The notes under the pieces were generated by a model that saw only the letters and a list, made by a program, of their open reading frames with translations, had not been told where the DNA came from and searched no databases. Below are positions 7,848 through 16,023 of a stretch of 64,000 nt of DNA, piece by piece (position 1 is the stretch's first letter; every line of letters begins with the position of its first letter). Source of the stretch: an uncultured bacterium (lineage in GTDB: Bacteria; Verrucomicrobiota; Lentisphaeria; Victivallales; Victivallaceae); contig URVC01000020.1 in NCBI GenBank assembly GCA_900551245.1, forward strand, positions 1-64,000. Reading direction: 5' to 3'. Position numbers and translations under genes: made by a program.

Positions 7848-8968
7848 GCCAAAACCTCCTGTTTGCAGTTGACTTGTAACGGCAGAAGCGTTTCCCCCGG
7901 GCAGAACTCCGGCGACAGCTGATATTGCGGGCGGCGCCCCGGAACCCATTTTTCCAGAATGTCGAACGCCGTCCGGCAGATTCCCGCCACCGGCTGCGCT
8001 ATCGTGGCAAGCGACGGCGTCATCTTCCGCCCGGCAGAGACGCCGTCGAATCCGATGAGTCCCACATCGCGCCCCGGCTCCAGACCGCATTCGCGCATCG
8101 CCCGGAGCGCACCGAATGCACCCGAATCCGATATCGCAAACACCGCATCCGGCAGAGATCCGCGCTTCAGCCGCCCGAGCAACGTCCGGTAGGCGAACTC
8201 CTCGCGGTCGTCGTTGACGGAGACGCCGCAATCGAGAAGTTCCGGCGTGATCCCGGCGATTTCGGTGATTTCGCAAAATCCCTGCAGGCGCGACCGCAGC
8301 TGCTTCAAATGCGGTTCGCAGAGCAGTACCAGAGGAGTCCGGCTGCCGTTTTTCAGCAGCTGTCGCGCCGCCAGCATGCCGCCGCGACGGTTGTCGCTGG
8401 TCACGTTGGCAATCGAAACATCGCCGAACTCCAGGTCGAGCACCACCAAAGGAAAGCTGTCGTACCGGGAGAGTTCCCCCAGTTGCCGCACCGAAATCGG
8501 TTCCGTCGGTGGCAGATACAGCACGGCATCCCCGGGTTTCAGACGCTGCGACAATCCGGCCAGGAATTCATTGTGGGTGAACACCACCACCTCCATGAGA
8601 TTCCAGTTCCGTTCGGCGGCACTCCTGCGGATTTCACCCCGCATCCAGCTGCCGTAATCCCGCTCCGGCTGATCCGCGTCCGGACTGCGGAAATACCAGA
8701 GCCGCCGCATCGAACTCTGCCGGAGCAACGCCTCCGCCTCCGGCTCCAGATAGGTCCCCGACCCGCGGATCCTGCGGATGAACCCTTCCGTCTCCAACTG
8801 CTTCATCACCAGACGGACTGTGGCGTAGCTCGCCACCACCTCCTCCGCCAATTCCCGCTCCGTCGGCAGCTTCTTCTCCCCCGCAGCGAGAAGTTCAGCG
8901 ATCTTTTTCAGCATATAATTCCGCGTCTCCGCGAAAAGCGTAGTGTTGTCAGATTTGGCGTTCATCAT
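7844..8968 (-). CDS. GntR-LacI hybrid (AraR-type) transcriptional regulator
   Basis: About 374 residues. The N-terminal winged helix is of GntR type (KLPTERELAEEVVASYATVR, then QLETEGFIRRIRGSGTYL). It is fused to a LacI-type sugar-binding domain (VTSDNRRGGMLAARQLL; VGLIGFDGV). AraR of Bacillus has this architecture. Possible starts are a TTG at 8983 and ATGs at 8968 and 8965; the ATG cluster after GAGA was preferred. A near-consensus promoter lies at 9018-9046. It heads the prepilin and beta-helix operon and presumably senses the released sugar. Confidence 0.9.
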   Translation of the reverse strand: MMNAKSDNTTLFAETRNYMLKKIAELLAAGEKKLPTERELAEEVVASYATVRLVMKQLETEGFIRRIRGSGTYLEPEAEALLRQSSMRRLWYFRSPDADQPERDYGSWMRGEIRRSAAERNWNLMEVVVFTHNEFLAGLSQRLKPGDAVLYLPPTEPISVRQLGELSRYDSFPLVVLDLEFGDVSIANVTSDNRRGGMLAARQLLKNGSRTPLVLLCEPHLKQLRSRLQGFCEITEIAGITPELLDCGVSVNDDREEFAYRTLLGRLKRGSLPDAVFAISDSGAFGALRAMRECGLEPGRDVGLIGFDGVSAGRKMTPSLATIAQPVAGICRTAFDILEKWVPGRRPQYQLSPEFCPGETLLPLQVNCKQEVLA

Positions 8969-9017
8969 TCTCAGTAATGCCAATAGTGCTAATCAAAATA
9001 TTTCATCTTTTAGCATA

Positions 9018-9046
9018 ATTATACCCTATTCTCCGGTAAATGTCAA
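9018..9046 (-). promoter_or_regulatory. Strong sigma70-type promoter for the GntR operon
   Basis: On the minus strand TTGACA and TATAAT are separated by 17 bases, both perfect consensus hexamers. The predicted transcript start leaves about 40 bases of leader before the ATG at 8968. Its core closely matches the promoter at 33162-33190. Confidence 0.82.
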
Positions 9047-9097
9047 GAGCAGAATACAAAAAAATTTCATCCACTCATCGAGATTGCGATGACACAC

Positions 9098-9125
9098 TTG
9101 CAATTCAGAATTCCGGCGCTATCAT
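9098..9125 (+). promoter_or_regulatory. Putative promoter of the lipoprotein deaminase gene
   Basis: TTGCAA and TATCAT are separated by 16 bases, about 80 bases ahead of the deaminase start. It is divergent from the GntR promoter. Confidence 0.5.
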
Positions 9126-9203
9126 AAAAAGAAGAGACAGATTTCCCCGGTTTTCGCGAGCCCATTCCGGAGCCGGGTGGAGAAGAAGGAAAGGATCCTG
9201 CCG

Positions 9204-9845
9204 ATGAAAAAGATAATTTCACGGGGTGCGCTGTCACTTCTGTTCCTCGGGGCGGCCGGATGTGCCTCCATTCCGGAACCGCCGGTCCACTCCGCGCCGC
9301 TCACCCCCGCCATCGCGATGCCGCCATGGCTGGAGGAGATGGAGCAGCAGAACCGGAACCGGGTGTTCGCCACCGACGAGGAGAAGATGCGGTTCGCCAT
9401 CGAACTGGCCAGCCAAAATGTTCTGCACGGCACCGGCGGCCCCTTCGGCGCGGCGATTTTCGAAGTGAAAACCGGCAGGCTTGTCGCGGTCGGCGTCAAC
9501 CGGGTCGTCCCCGCCGGTCAGTCCTGGGCGCACGCCGAGATGACCGCCTTCGCCCGCGCCCAGCACCTCCGGAACAGTTTCAATCTCAAAGGCTGTCTGC
9601 TCGCCACCAGTTGCGAACCCTGCGCCATGTGTTACGGCGCTACGCCGTGGAGCGGAGTGGAAGCGATGCTTTACGGCGCGACCCGGGAGGACGCCGAAGC
9701 CATCGGATTCGATGAGGGGGACAAAGGCTCCGACTGGGTCGACGCTCTGCGAAAACGCAACATCGATGTGCGCGGCCCGCTCCTCCGCGAAGAGGCGAAA
9801 CGCCCATTCACCCTCTATCGAGGCAAGGCGGGAACCATCTACTGA
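9204..9845 (+). CDS. Putative exported lipoprotein of the cytidine/guanine deaminase fold
   Basis: The 213-residue product has a lipoprotein signal ending in FLGAAGC (Cys20; Ala at +2). It is followed by a zinc-dependent deaminase domain: His110-Ala-Glu112 (HAE) and Pro139-Cys140-x-x-Cys143 (PCxxC), the zinc ligands and proton shuttle of the cytidine/deoxycytidylate/guanine deaminase superfamily. Ordinary members are cytosolic and about 150-190 residues. A lipobox ahead of an intact active site implies that deamination of a nucleobase or nucleoside occurs in the periplasm or on the outer membrane. The ATG at 9204 (AAAGGA upstream) is preferred to a GTG at 9177. It appears to be a single-gene unit. 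The substrate is unknown. Confidence 0.85.
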   Translation: MKKIISRGALSLLFLGAAGCASIPEPPVHSAPLTPAIAMPPWLEEMEQQNRNRVFATDEEKMRFAIELASQNVLHGTGGPFGAAIFEVKTGRLVAVGVNRVVPAGQSWAHAEMTAFARAQHLRNSFNLKGCLLATSCEPCAMCYGATPWSGVEAMLYGATREDAEAIGFDEGDKGSDWVDALRKRNIDVRGPLLREEAKRPFTLYRGKAGTIY

Positions 9846-9879
9846 CCGCGCTCTCCGGCGCGGCCCGGGGCATCGCCCG

Positions 9880-10731
9880 TCACGCCCCGCCGCTTCCGGA
9901 GTGATGCCCCAGCTCCTTGATCTGGCGGGGCGAGACCAGATACTTTTTCCGGAAAGCCCGGCGGAATCCGGCGAGATTGACAAATCCCGCCCGGAACGCC
10001 GCGGAGGTGATGTCGCACCTCCCCTGAATCAACTCCTGAAAGACCGCCTCCAGCCGAAGATTGGTCAGATAGCCGCGCGGCGTCATGCCGAAATGTTTCC
10101 GCATCGTGCGGTTCAGGTGCTCCTGCGTCCGGCCGGAGAGCTCCACCAGCCGCTTCAAACCGGCGCGGAAGTTCTCCTCGCGGTGCATCGCCGCGCAGGC
10201 GTCGAGCAGCCATTTCGGCGCGCCGTTCTCCTCCACCCCCGACTGCCGCAGCAGAACCCAGAGGAGCTGTGAGAGCAGAGTCCGCAGCAATGCATTCCGG
10301 AACCGGCCGAACTTCCCCCGCCGGGCGAGCAGGGTTTCGCAGTCCTCGAAGATCAGCTTGCGGCGCGCCCCGGGCGGGATCATGCCGCGGGCCAGCAGGT
10401 CGTCGGGCGCGATTTCCAGCTCCGCGGAAAAGTGGAGAAACTCCTTCTGAAACTCCTCCCGCAGCACGTTGCAGTTGAAGATGCGGACGAATTTACACCC
10501 CGGCGCACAGCCGATGCCGTGAGCATCCCCCGGCAGGAGCAGCTGCACCGTTCCCGCCGGGAGAACCGCGCTCCGCCCGTTCAGCGTCTGCGCCAGCTCC
10601 CCCTCCAGAACGACGAAGAATTCGCAGAACTCGTGATCGTGCGGCCGAAATCCCTCTCCGGCATGGTATTCCGAAGAATGGTACAGATATTTCTCCTGTT
10701 GAAGATAGGAATTGGCTTCCAGATGCAGCAT
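9880..10731 (-). CDS. AraC-family transcriptional regulator
   Basis: This 283-residue protein has an N-terminal cupin-like sensor (HDHEFCEFFVVLEGEL, residues about 30-45) and a C-terminal pair of AraC helix-turn-helix motifs (LVELSGRTQEHLNRTMRKHF; SAAFRAGFVNLAGFRRAFRK). The ATG at 10731 follows GGAGG and was preferred over the adjacent TTG at 10734. It is transcribed divergently from the beta-mannosidase gene across about 120 bases, so it most likely controls that gene in response to a mannoside. Confidence 0.92.
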   Translation of the reverse strand: MLHLEANSYLQQEKYLYHSSEYHAGEGFRPHDHEFCEFFVVLEGELAQTLNGRSAVLPAGTVQLLLPGDAHGIGCAPGCKFVRIFNCNVLREEFQKEFLHFSAELEIAPDDLLARGMIPPGARRKLIFEDCETLLARRGKFGRFRNALLRTLLSQLLWVLLRQSGVEENGAPKWLLDACAAMHREENFRAGLKRLVELSGRTQEHLNRTMRKHFGMTPRGYLTNLRLEAVFQELIQGRCDITSAAFRAGFVNLAGFRRAFRKKYLVSPRQIKELGHHSGSGGA

Positions 10732-10850
10732 CAAAAATCCTCCGTTTCAATATCAATGTAGTATCCTTTTTTGGAAAAACAAACCGTTTTTGCAGAGATC
10801 CATGATATTTTAGAAAAAGAATTTAATCCAACCCAAGAAAGGATTCCGCC

Positions 10851-13307
10851 ATGTCAAAAATCAATCTTTCCGGCATCTGGAAGCTCTCCTGCGACAAGGA
10901 GGGATTTTCGCCGATCGAGGCGAATGTCCCCGGCGACAACGCCTCCGCGCTGCTGCGGGCGGGGCTGATCCCCGACCCCAACGTCGGCCTCAACGAACAC
11001 GAGGTGCAGTGGATCGGCCGGTACAACTGGCGCTGGGAGCGCCGTTTCACCGTCGACCGGGAGTTTCTGAACGCGGAACGCATCTGGCTCAATCTGGACT
11101 CGGTGGACACCGCGGCGGACATCTTCCTCAACGGGCGGAAAATCGCCTCCAGCGAGGATATGTTTCTGCGGCTCCGCGTCGAGGTGAAACCGTTCCTGCA
11201 GGAAGGAGAAAACACCATCGCCGTCGCCATCACCGCGCCGCAGACATACATCGACCGGATCAGCGAAACGTTCACCTACCACCCGCCCCGGCGGGAAGGG
11301 AACGGCAGCTTTTTCTACGGCCGAAACTACATCCGCAAAATCCAATGTCAGGGCGGCTGGGACTGGGGCGTCTCACTGGTCCTGAGCGGCATCTACGGCG
11401 AAATTTGTCTGGAAAACTCCTCCGGCACCCGGCTGGAATACGTCCGCACCGAACAGTTCCACTCCGCCGGCCGCTGTAACGTGACTGTCACCGCGGAGAT
11501 CGACGCCCTCGCCGCCGGAACGGTGCCGGTCACGTTTGCATTCAACGGCGAAACCCGGCGCGTCGACGCCGCTCTCACCGCCGGAAAAAACGAGGTTTCC
11601 GCCGATTTCGAGGTGGGAAATCCGAAGCTCTGGTATCCGGCCGGATACGGGGAACAGCCGCTCTACCCGCTCACCGTCACGGCGGACGGCATGACCCTTT
11701 CCAAACGGATCGGCCTGCGCGACATGCAGACCGTCAGTGAGAAGGACGAATACGGCGTCTGCCTGAAATTCCGCGTCAACGGCATCGATGTCTTCGCCAA
11801 GGGTGCTGACTGGATTCCGATGGATTCCCGCCCCGAAACCTACACCCGCGCCCGGTATGACGCCCTGCTTTCCGACGCGGTCGAAGCCAACATGAACTGT
11901 CTGCGCGTCTGGGGCGGCGGCCTCTACGAAAACGAGGATTTCTACGACCTCTGCGACGAGAAGGGTATTCTCATCTGGCAGGATATGATGCTCGCCTGCG
12001 CCGTCTACCCGGACAGCGACAACTTCCTTGCACTCATCCGCGCTGAAGTGATCCATCAGGTGAAGCGACTGCGCGACCACGCCTGCATCGCGCTCTGGTG
12101 CGGCGACAACGAATGCGCTCAGTTCGTCCCCCGCGAGCACGAGAACGTGCGCAAAGTGGTCTGCTACGACCGAGTCAATCAGGCGATCCGTCACGCGGTC
12201 TTCGCGGCGGACCGGACGCGGCTCTTCTGGCCGACCTCCCCCTGCAACACGCAGGATGACTTCACCGATCAGGACACCGAATCGCAGGGCGATATGCACT
12301 ACTGGCGGGTCTGGCACGGCGGCCGGAGCGTCGACGCCTACTACGAGATCACGCCGCGCTTCTGCTCGGAGTTCGGCTACCAGGCCTTCCCCAGCCAGAA
12401 CACGGTCGACTTCTACGTCGGCGAAAACGGCCGCAACGTCACCAGCCCGGTGATGGAACTTCACCAGAAGAACAACGCCGGGAATTCGAAGATCGTCGAG
12501 ATGTTCACCCGCTACTTCCGGCTGCCCGCCGGCTTCGAGGACTTCATCTACCTGAGCCAGGTGCAGCAGGCGATGGCGATCCGGACCGGCGTGGAGTTCT
12601 GGCGCACCCTCAAGCCGGTCTGCATGGGAACCATCTACTGGCAGCTCAACGACAACTGGCCGGTCGCCTCCTGGTCGAGCCTCGACTACTTCGGCAACTG
12701 GAAACAGCTCCACTACCACGCGAAACGGTTCTACGCCCCGGTGATCGGCACGATCGTCCCGCGGGAGAACAAGCTGGAGTTCCGGGTGTCGAGCGACGTC
12801 GGGAGCAGAGTGTGCGGCACGATGACGGTTTCCGCCGTCCGCATCGCCGACGGCTGCCGCGTCAAACGCCTTTCGCTGCCGGTCGATCTGCCGCCGTACG
12901 GCGCGACGCTGCTCCGACAGCTTCCGGCCGAGGAATGGATCGCCGACCCGACGCAGGAATTTCTCCTCTGGGAGCTGGAAGTCTCCGGCGACGGCAAAAG
13001 TTACACCCACCGCGGCGACCGCTTCCTGACCGAATACAAGCACTGCGAGCTGCCGAAGGCGAAGATCACCCACCGGCTCTCCCGCACGGAAGACGGGAAG
13101 TTCCTGCTGGAACTGGAGACCGATAAGCCCGTCTTCTACCTCTTCGCGGAGTTCCGGAAGATCCAGGCGACCTTCTCCGACAACAGCTTCGCCCTGCTGC
13201 CCGGGGAAACCTGCCGCCTCACCTTCCGGACCGGAGCGGAGGTCTCCCTCGAAGAGCTGGAACAGGCACTGGTCATCCGCGACCTGAGAAGCTCTTACGA
13301 CTGCTGA
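10851..13307 (+). CDS. Beta-mannosidase (GH2)
   Basis: This 818-residue protein hydrolyses terminal beta-mannosides by a retaining mechanism. It lacks a signal peptide (MSKINLSGIW), so it probably acts on imported oligosaccharides in the cytoplasm. It has the GH2 sugar-binding, beta-sandwich and TIM-barrel domains in order. WCGDNE puts the acid/base at Glu421, and SEFGYQ puts the nucleophile at Glu507. The barrel start carries the beta-mannosidase signature FAKGADWIPMDS. Start ATG with AAAGGA 8 bases upstream. It is followed by a long hairpin at 13319-13357. Divergent AraC is the likely regulator. Confidence 0.93.
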   Translation: MSKINLSGIWKLSCDKEGFSPIEANVPGDNASALLRAGLIPDPNVGLNEHEVQWIGRYNWRWERRFTVDREFLNAERIWLNLDSVDTAADIFLNGRKIASSEDMFLRLRVEVKPFLQEGENTIAVAITAPQTYIDRISETFTYHPPRREGNGSFFYGRNYIRKIQCQGGWDWGVSLVLSGIYGEICLENSSGTRLEYVRTEQFHSAGRCNVTVTAEIDALAAGTVPVTFAFNGETRRVDAALTAGKNEVSADFEVGNPKLWYPAGYGEQPLYPLTVTADGMTLSKRIGLRDMQTVSEKDEYGVCLKFRVNGIDVFAKGADWIPMDSRPETYTRARYDALLSDAVEANMNCLRVWGGGLYENEDFYDLCDEKGILIWQDMMLACAVYPDSDNFLALIRAEVIHQVKRLRDHACIALWCGDNECAQFVPREHENVRKVVCYDRVNQAIRHAVFAADRTRLFWPTSPCNTQDDFTDQDTESQGDMHYWRVWHGGRSVDAYYEITPRFCSEFGYQAFPSQNTVDFYVGENGRNVTSPVMELHQKNNAGNSKIVEMFTRYFRLPAGFEDFIYLSQVQQAMAIRTGVEFWRTLKPVCMGTIYWQLNDNWPVASWSSLDYFGNWKQLHYHAKRFYAPVIGTIVPRENKLEFRVSSDVGSRVCGTMTVSAVRIADGCRVKRLSLPVDLPPYGATLLRQLPAEEWIADPTQEFLLWELEVSGDGKSYTHRGDRFLTEYKHCELPKAKITHRLSRTEDGKFLLELETDKPVFYLFAEFRKIQATFSDNSFALLPGETCRLTFRTGAEVSLEELEQALVIRDLRSSYDC

Positions 13308-13318
13308 CGGACGCAGAA

Positions 13319-13357
13319 TCCGTTTCGCGATGAAACAAGGTTTCATCGCGGAACGGA
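13319..13357 (+). terminator. Long hairpin after the beta-mannosidase gene
   Basis: The core CGCGATGAAAC-AAG-GTTTCATCGCG is a perfect 11-bp stem with a 3-base loop. It extends outward with one wobble to about 18 bp. T-rich sequence follows after a short gap (13368-13382). It is probably a terminator; the core palindrome could also be a protein-binding site. Confidence 0.55.
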
Positions 13358-13394
13358 AAAATCCTCCCTTTTTGCACTTTTTCCGGATTCCGGA

Positions 13395-13423
13395 TTGAAA
13401 AATCTCCTGAAAAGAAGTATGTT
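13395..13423 (+). promoter_or_regulatory. Putative promoter of the second LacI gene
   Basis: TTGAAA and TATGTT are separated by 17 bases. The predicted transcript start is near 13430, right before the palindrome at 13433-13447. Confidence 0.55.
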
Positions 13424-13432
13424 ATCAAAAAG

Positions 13433-13447
13433 TTGAAACTGTTTCAA
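13433..13447. promoter_or_regulatory. Palindromic LacI-type operator
   Basis: TTGAAAC-T-GTTTCAA is a perfect 15-base palindrome directly after the predicted transcription start and 13 bases before the LacI start codon. Its position suggests autorepression. A half-site (TTGAAACC) precedes the next gene near 14461. Confidence 0.6.
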
Positions 13448-13460
13448 TTCAGGAGATCCG

Positions 13461-14423
13461 ATGGCCGATATCAATACACTGGCCCGGAAATGCGGCGTTT
13501 CAAAAGCGACGGTTTCGCGGGTGTTCACCGGGCGTGCCCGGGTCAGTGAAGAGATCCGGGCGCGTGTGCTGGCCGCCGCCCGCGAACTCAACTACCGCCC
13601 CCAGCAGGTGATGGCCCGCGACTGCGTCGCCATCGTCATCAACGAGATGCCGAATCCCGCCCGGCGCACCAGCTTCACCGAGCGACTGCTCAACAGTGCG
13701 GTTTTTGAGGTCACCCGGCGCAACCTGCTCACCGAAATCCTGCCGGTCAAAGATCTGCCCAAACTCTACAACGGCTACACCAAGGCGGTGCTGCTGCTGC
13801 TCTCGGAACAGGTCATTGAGCAGCACTTCGAACAGCTCAGCGCCCTTTCCATGCCGATCCTCACGGTCAACAAACAGTATGCCTTCAGCAGCGCGGTCTG
13901 CACCGATCACGGCGAAGGGGTCCGGCTCGCGCTGGAGCATCTCTACAAAAGAGGACACCGCCGGATTGCCGTCACCGTCGACCAGTTTTTCAACCAGGCG
14001 GGGCGGGAGCGGCTCGACGCCTACCGGGCGTTTCTCTCCGCACACGGCCTGCCGGAGCTGGAGCCGGTCATGTACACCGACCTCGAACCGGAGGGATCCA
14101 ACCACCGGCTGCTCCAGTTGCTCAAACAGGAGCCGACCGCGCTGATCGCCTGCGGCGAAGGGGTGGCCCTGCCGGTTCTGCATGAACTCCATCGCCTCGG
14201 CATAAGGATTCCGGAGGATCTCTCGCTGGTCACCTCGGAGCTCTCCGGCATCTCCGGCTGGATGACGCCGGAATTGACCACCATCGACCAGGAGCTCGAC
14301 CAGCTGGCCGCGGCCACTGTGGCGGAACTGGTCAAGCTGATCCGCCATCCGGAGACGCCGCAGGAGGTGCGCTGGCTGCACACCCACCTGATCGTGCGCA
14401 ACAGCGTCCGCAATCTGGAATGA
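13461..14423 (+). CDS. LacI-family transcriptional regulator
   Basis: This 320-residue protein starts with a clear LacI headpiece (INTLARKCGVSKATVSRVFT). It is followed by a Peripla_BP-like effector domain (HLYKRGHRRIAVTVDQF; TTIDQELDQLAAA). The hinge region (NYRPQQVMARD) lacks the usual Asn-x-x-Ala-Arg pattern, so the minor-groove-binding hinge helix may differ from LacI or PurR. Start ATG at 13461 with AGGAG upstream. It is followed by a GH63-like hydrolase 46 bases downstream, its probable target. Confidence 0.92.
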   Translation: MADINTLARKCGVSKATVSRVFTGRARVSEEIRARVLAAARELNYRPQQVMARDCVAIVINEMPNPARRTSFTERLLNSAVFEVTRRNLLTEILPVKDLPKLYNGYTKAVLLLLSEQVIEQHFEQLSALSMPILTVNKQYAFSSAVCTDHGEGVRLALEHLYKRGHRRIAVTVDQFFNQAGRERLDAYRAFLSAHGLPELEPVMYTDLEPEGSNHRLLQLLKQEPTALIACGEGVALPVLHELHRLGIRIPEDLSLVTSELSGISGWMTPELTTIDQELDQLAAATVAELVKLIRHPETPQEVRWLHTHLIVRNSVRNLE

Positions 14424-14469
14424 ATACCAACCGCAGGAAAAAAGGCCGCAAAAGAAGGATGTTGAAACC

Positions 14470-15699
14470 ATGACAGCCCCGGAACCGTTCTCCCCTGCCG
14501 CCGTCAAACAGCTCACCGCAAGAGTTCCCGAAGTACAGCGGGCGCTGCTGAACAATCTGGACGCCTTTCCCCAGTATCCCGAGACGCCGCTGCTGAAGGC
14601 GGGCGATCAGTACGAGGGGATCTGGCTCGAACACAATCAGGATAACTTCTTTCTCGCCGACTATGCGCCGGAATCCGCCTGGGGTTCTCAGGACGCCTTC
14701 CTGCGCTTTCAGCGGGAAGACGGGCTGTTCCCCTTCGCTCTTCCGCTGAACTACCGGAGGGAGGGGAATTTCTTCTACGGGTACGACCGCTGTTTCTGGC
14801 ACGTTCAGACCGTCTGGCCGTTTGCGCGCTGTGCGATGGAGATCGCCCGCAAGACCGGCCGCCCGGAGGAGGATTTCGCCCGGATCTACCGGGGGGCGGC
14901 GGCGTATGACAGCTGGTTCGTCCACCACCGCTGCGAAGCGGAGAGCGGTCTTCCGGCGATGTACTGCGAATACGACACCGGGCACGACAATTCGCCGCGG
15001 GTGACCGACGGCGGGATTCCGCACAGCTGCCCGGGAGACGATGCGAACAACATGCCGGACCTCCCGGAAATGCCGATCCTCTCAGTCGATCTCTCCGCCG
15101 CACTGTACGGCGGCCGGATCGCGCTGGCGGAGCTGGCGGACCTGCTGGGGAAGAATGCGGAAGCGGCCGAATGGCGCGCGAAAGCCGAAATGACACGGCT
15201 CGCCATCCGCCGTTACCTCTACGATGAGGAGGATGAATTCTACTATGATCGCGCCACGACCGGCTTCCGGAAGTACCGCACCGAGCATGTGACCCGCCTC
15301 TTCCTCAACCGTGTGCTGACGCAGGAGGAGTTCGACCGGGTCTATGAGCGTTATTTCTGCACGCCGGGGCGGGAGTTTCTGCCGCCGTACCCGCTGCCGT
15401 CGGTTTCGATCGATGACCCGAGCTTCCGGCACGGCATCCGGAACTCCTGGGGCGGGAACACGCAGGCGCTGACCTCGCTGCGGGCGCTCTTCTGGATGGG
15501 GTATTACCATCGGGAAACGGACCGCGAAGCGCTGCTGCTGCGCTGGATGAAGGCGTTTGAAGAGCATCCGGAATCGACCTTCCAGCAGGAGCTCGATCCC
15601 TTTACCGGCGCTCCGATCGGCGACGGGGTGAACTACACGCCGACGCTGCTGCTCTTTCTGGAAGCGGCGAAACTGCCGCAGTTCGCCTCCCGCGTTTGA
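14470..15699 (+). CDS. GH63/trehalase-like (alpha/alpha)6 glycoside hydrolase
   Basis: This 409-residue protein has no signal peptide. Its helical toroid matches the family that includes GH63 glucosidases, mannosylglycerate hydrolase and trehalase-like enzymes. The signature YDTGHDNSPR contains the general acid candidate Asp173. NSWGGNTQAL near residue 327 and QQELDPFTGAP near residue 380 complete the active-site loops; Glu in QQELDP is the candidate base. It probably inverts an alpha-glucoside or alpha-mannoside in the cytoplasm. Start ATG at 14470, with GAAGGA upstream. It sits downstream of its likely LacI regulator and ends at a strong terminator. Confidence 0.82.
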   Translation: MTAPEPFSPAAVKQLTARVPEVQRALLNNLDAFPQYPETPLLKAGDQYEGIWLEHNQDNFFLADYAPESAWGSQDAFLRFQREDGLFPFALPLNYRREGNFFYGYDRCFWHVQTVWPFARCAMEIARKTGRPEEDFARIYRGAAAYDSWFVHHRCEAESGLPAMYCEYDTGHDNSPRVTDGGIPHSCPGDDANNMPDLPEMPILSVDLSAALYGGRIALAELADLLGKNAEAAEWRAKAEMTRLAIRRYLYDEEDEFYYDRATTGFRKYRTEHVTRLFLNRVLTQEEFDRVYERYFCTPGREFLPPYPLPSVSIDDPSFRHGIRNSWGGNTQALTSLRALFWMGYYHRETDREALLLRWMKAFEEHPESTFQQELDPFTGAPIGDGVNYTPTLLLFLEAAKLPQFASRV

Positions 15700-15729
15700 A
15701 AAACCAGAAAAACCTTCCCGCTTTCCCCG

Positions 15730-15777
15730 AAAAAAGCAGAAGTTTCTTCCTGTCGGAAGCACGACTTCTGCTTTTTT
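15730..15777 (+). terminator. Rho-independent terminator
   Basis: AAAAAAGCAGAAGT pairs with ACTTCTGCTTTTTT around a loop that itself contains CTTCC/GGAAG. The stem ends in a run of T. It closes the GH63-like gene. Confidence 0.85.
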
Positions 15778-15825
15778 CCTTCTTCTATCCCCCCATATTT
15801 TTCTCGATAAAAAAATATTTCCCGC

Positions 15826-15853
15826 TTGAAAAACGGCAGGAAACAGGTATAAT
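15826..15853 (+). promoter_or_regulatory. Promoter of the beta-helix/DUF6259 operon
   Basis: TTGAAA and a perfect TATAAT are separated by 16 bases in an AT-rich region. The 41-codon small ORF starts about 40 bases downstream. Confidence 0.68.
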
Positions 15854-15894
15854 TAATATAAAATAATATTGTATTTTTTAGGAGAGAGCAGAAG

Positions 15895-16020
15895 ATGCAC
15901 CCAAAAAATAGGCAGGAACAGGAGGCATGCCGGACGCTTCCGGTGTTGAACATGCGGGATAAAGCCGCTTCGCCGGGGGAAACGGTTCTGAATGGAAACA
16001 TACGAAACAAGGAGTTCTGA
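15895..16020 (+). CDS. Small ORF (41 aa), possible leader peptide
   Basis: An ATG with GGAG ten bases upstream opens a 41-codon frame (begins MHPKNRQEQEACRTL, ends NIRNKEF). Its stop lies 3 bases before the ATG of the beta-helix gene, whose ribosome-binding site (GGAG) lies in its last codons. It has no signal peptide or known motif. It lies immediately after a consensus promoter. It could be a translated leader coupled to the next gene, or a chance frame. I do not recognise a family. Confidence 0.4.
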   Translation: MHPKNRQEQEACRTLPVLNMRDKAASPGETVLNGNIRNKEF

Positions 16021-16023
16021 GCG

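Noticed and set aside
7128..8276. 382-residue version of the second prepilin with a long Arg-rich N-terminus
   Set aside because: The extra N-terminus is the regulator gene read in another frame; an ATG with AGGAGG at 7847 overlaps the regulator stop in the usual ATGA way.
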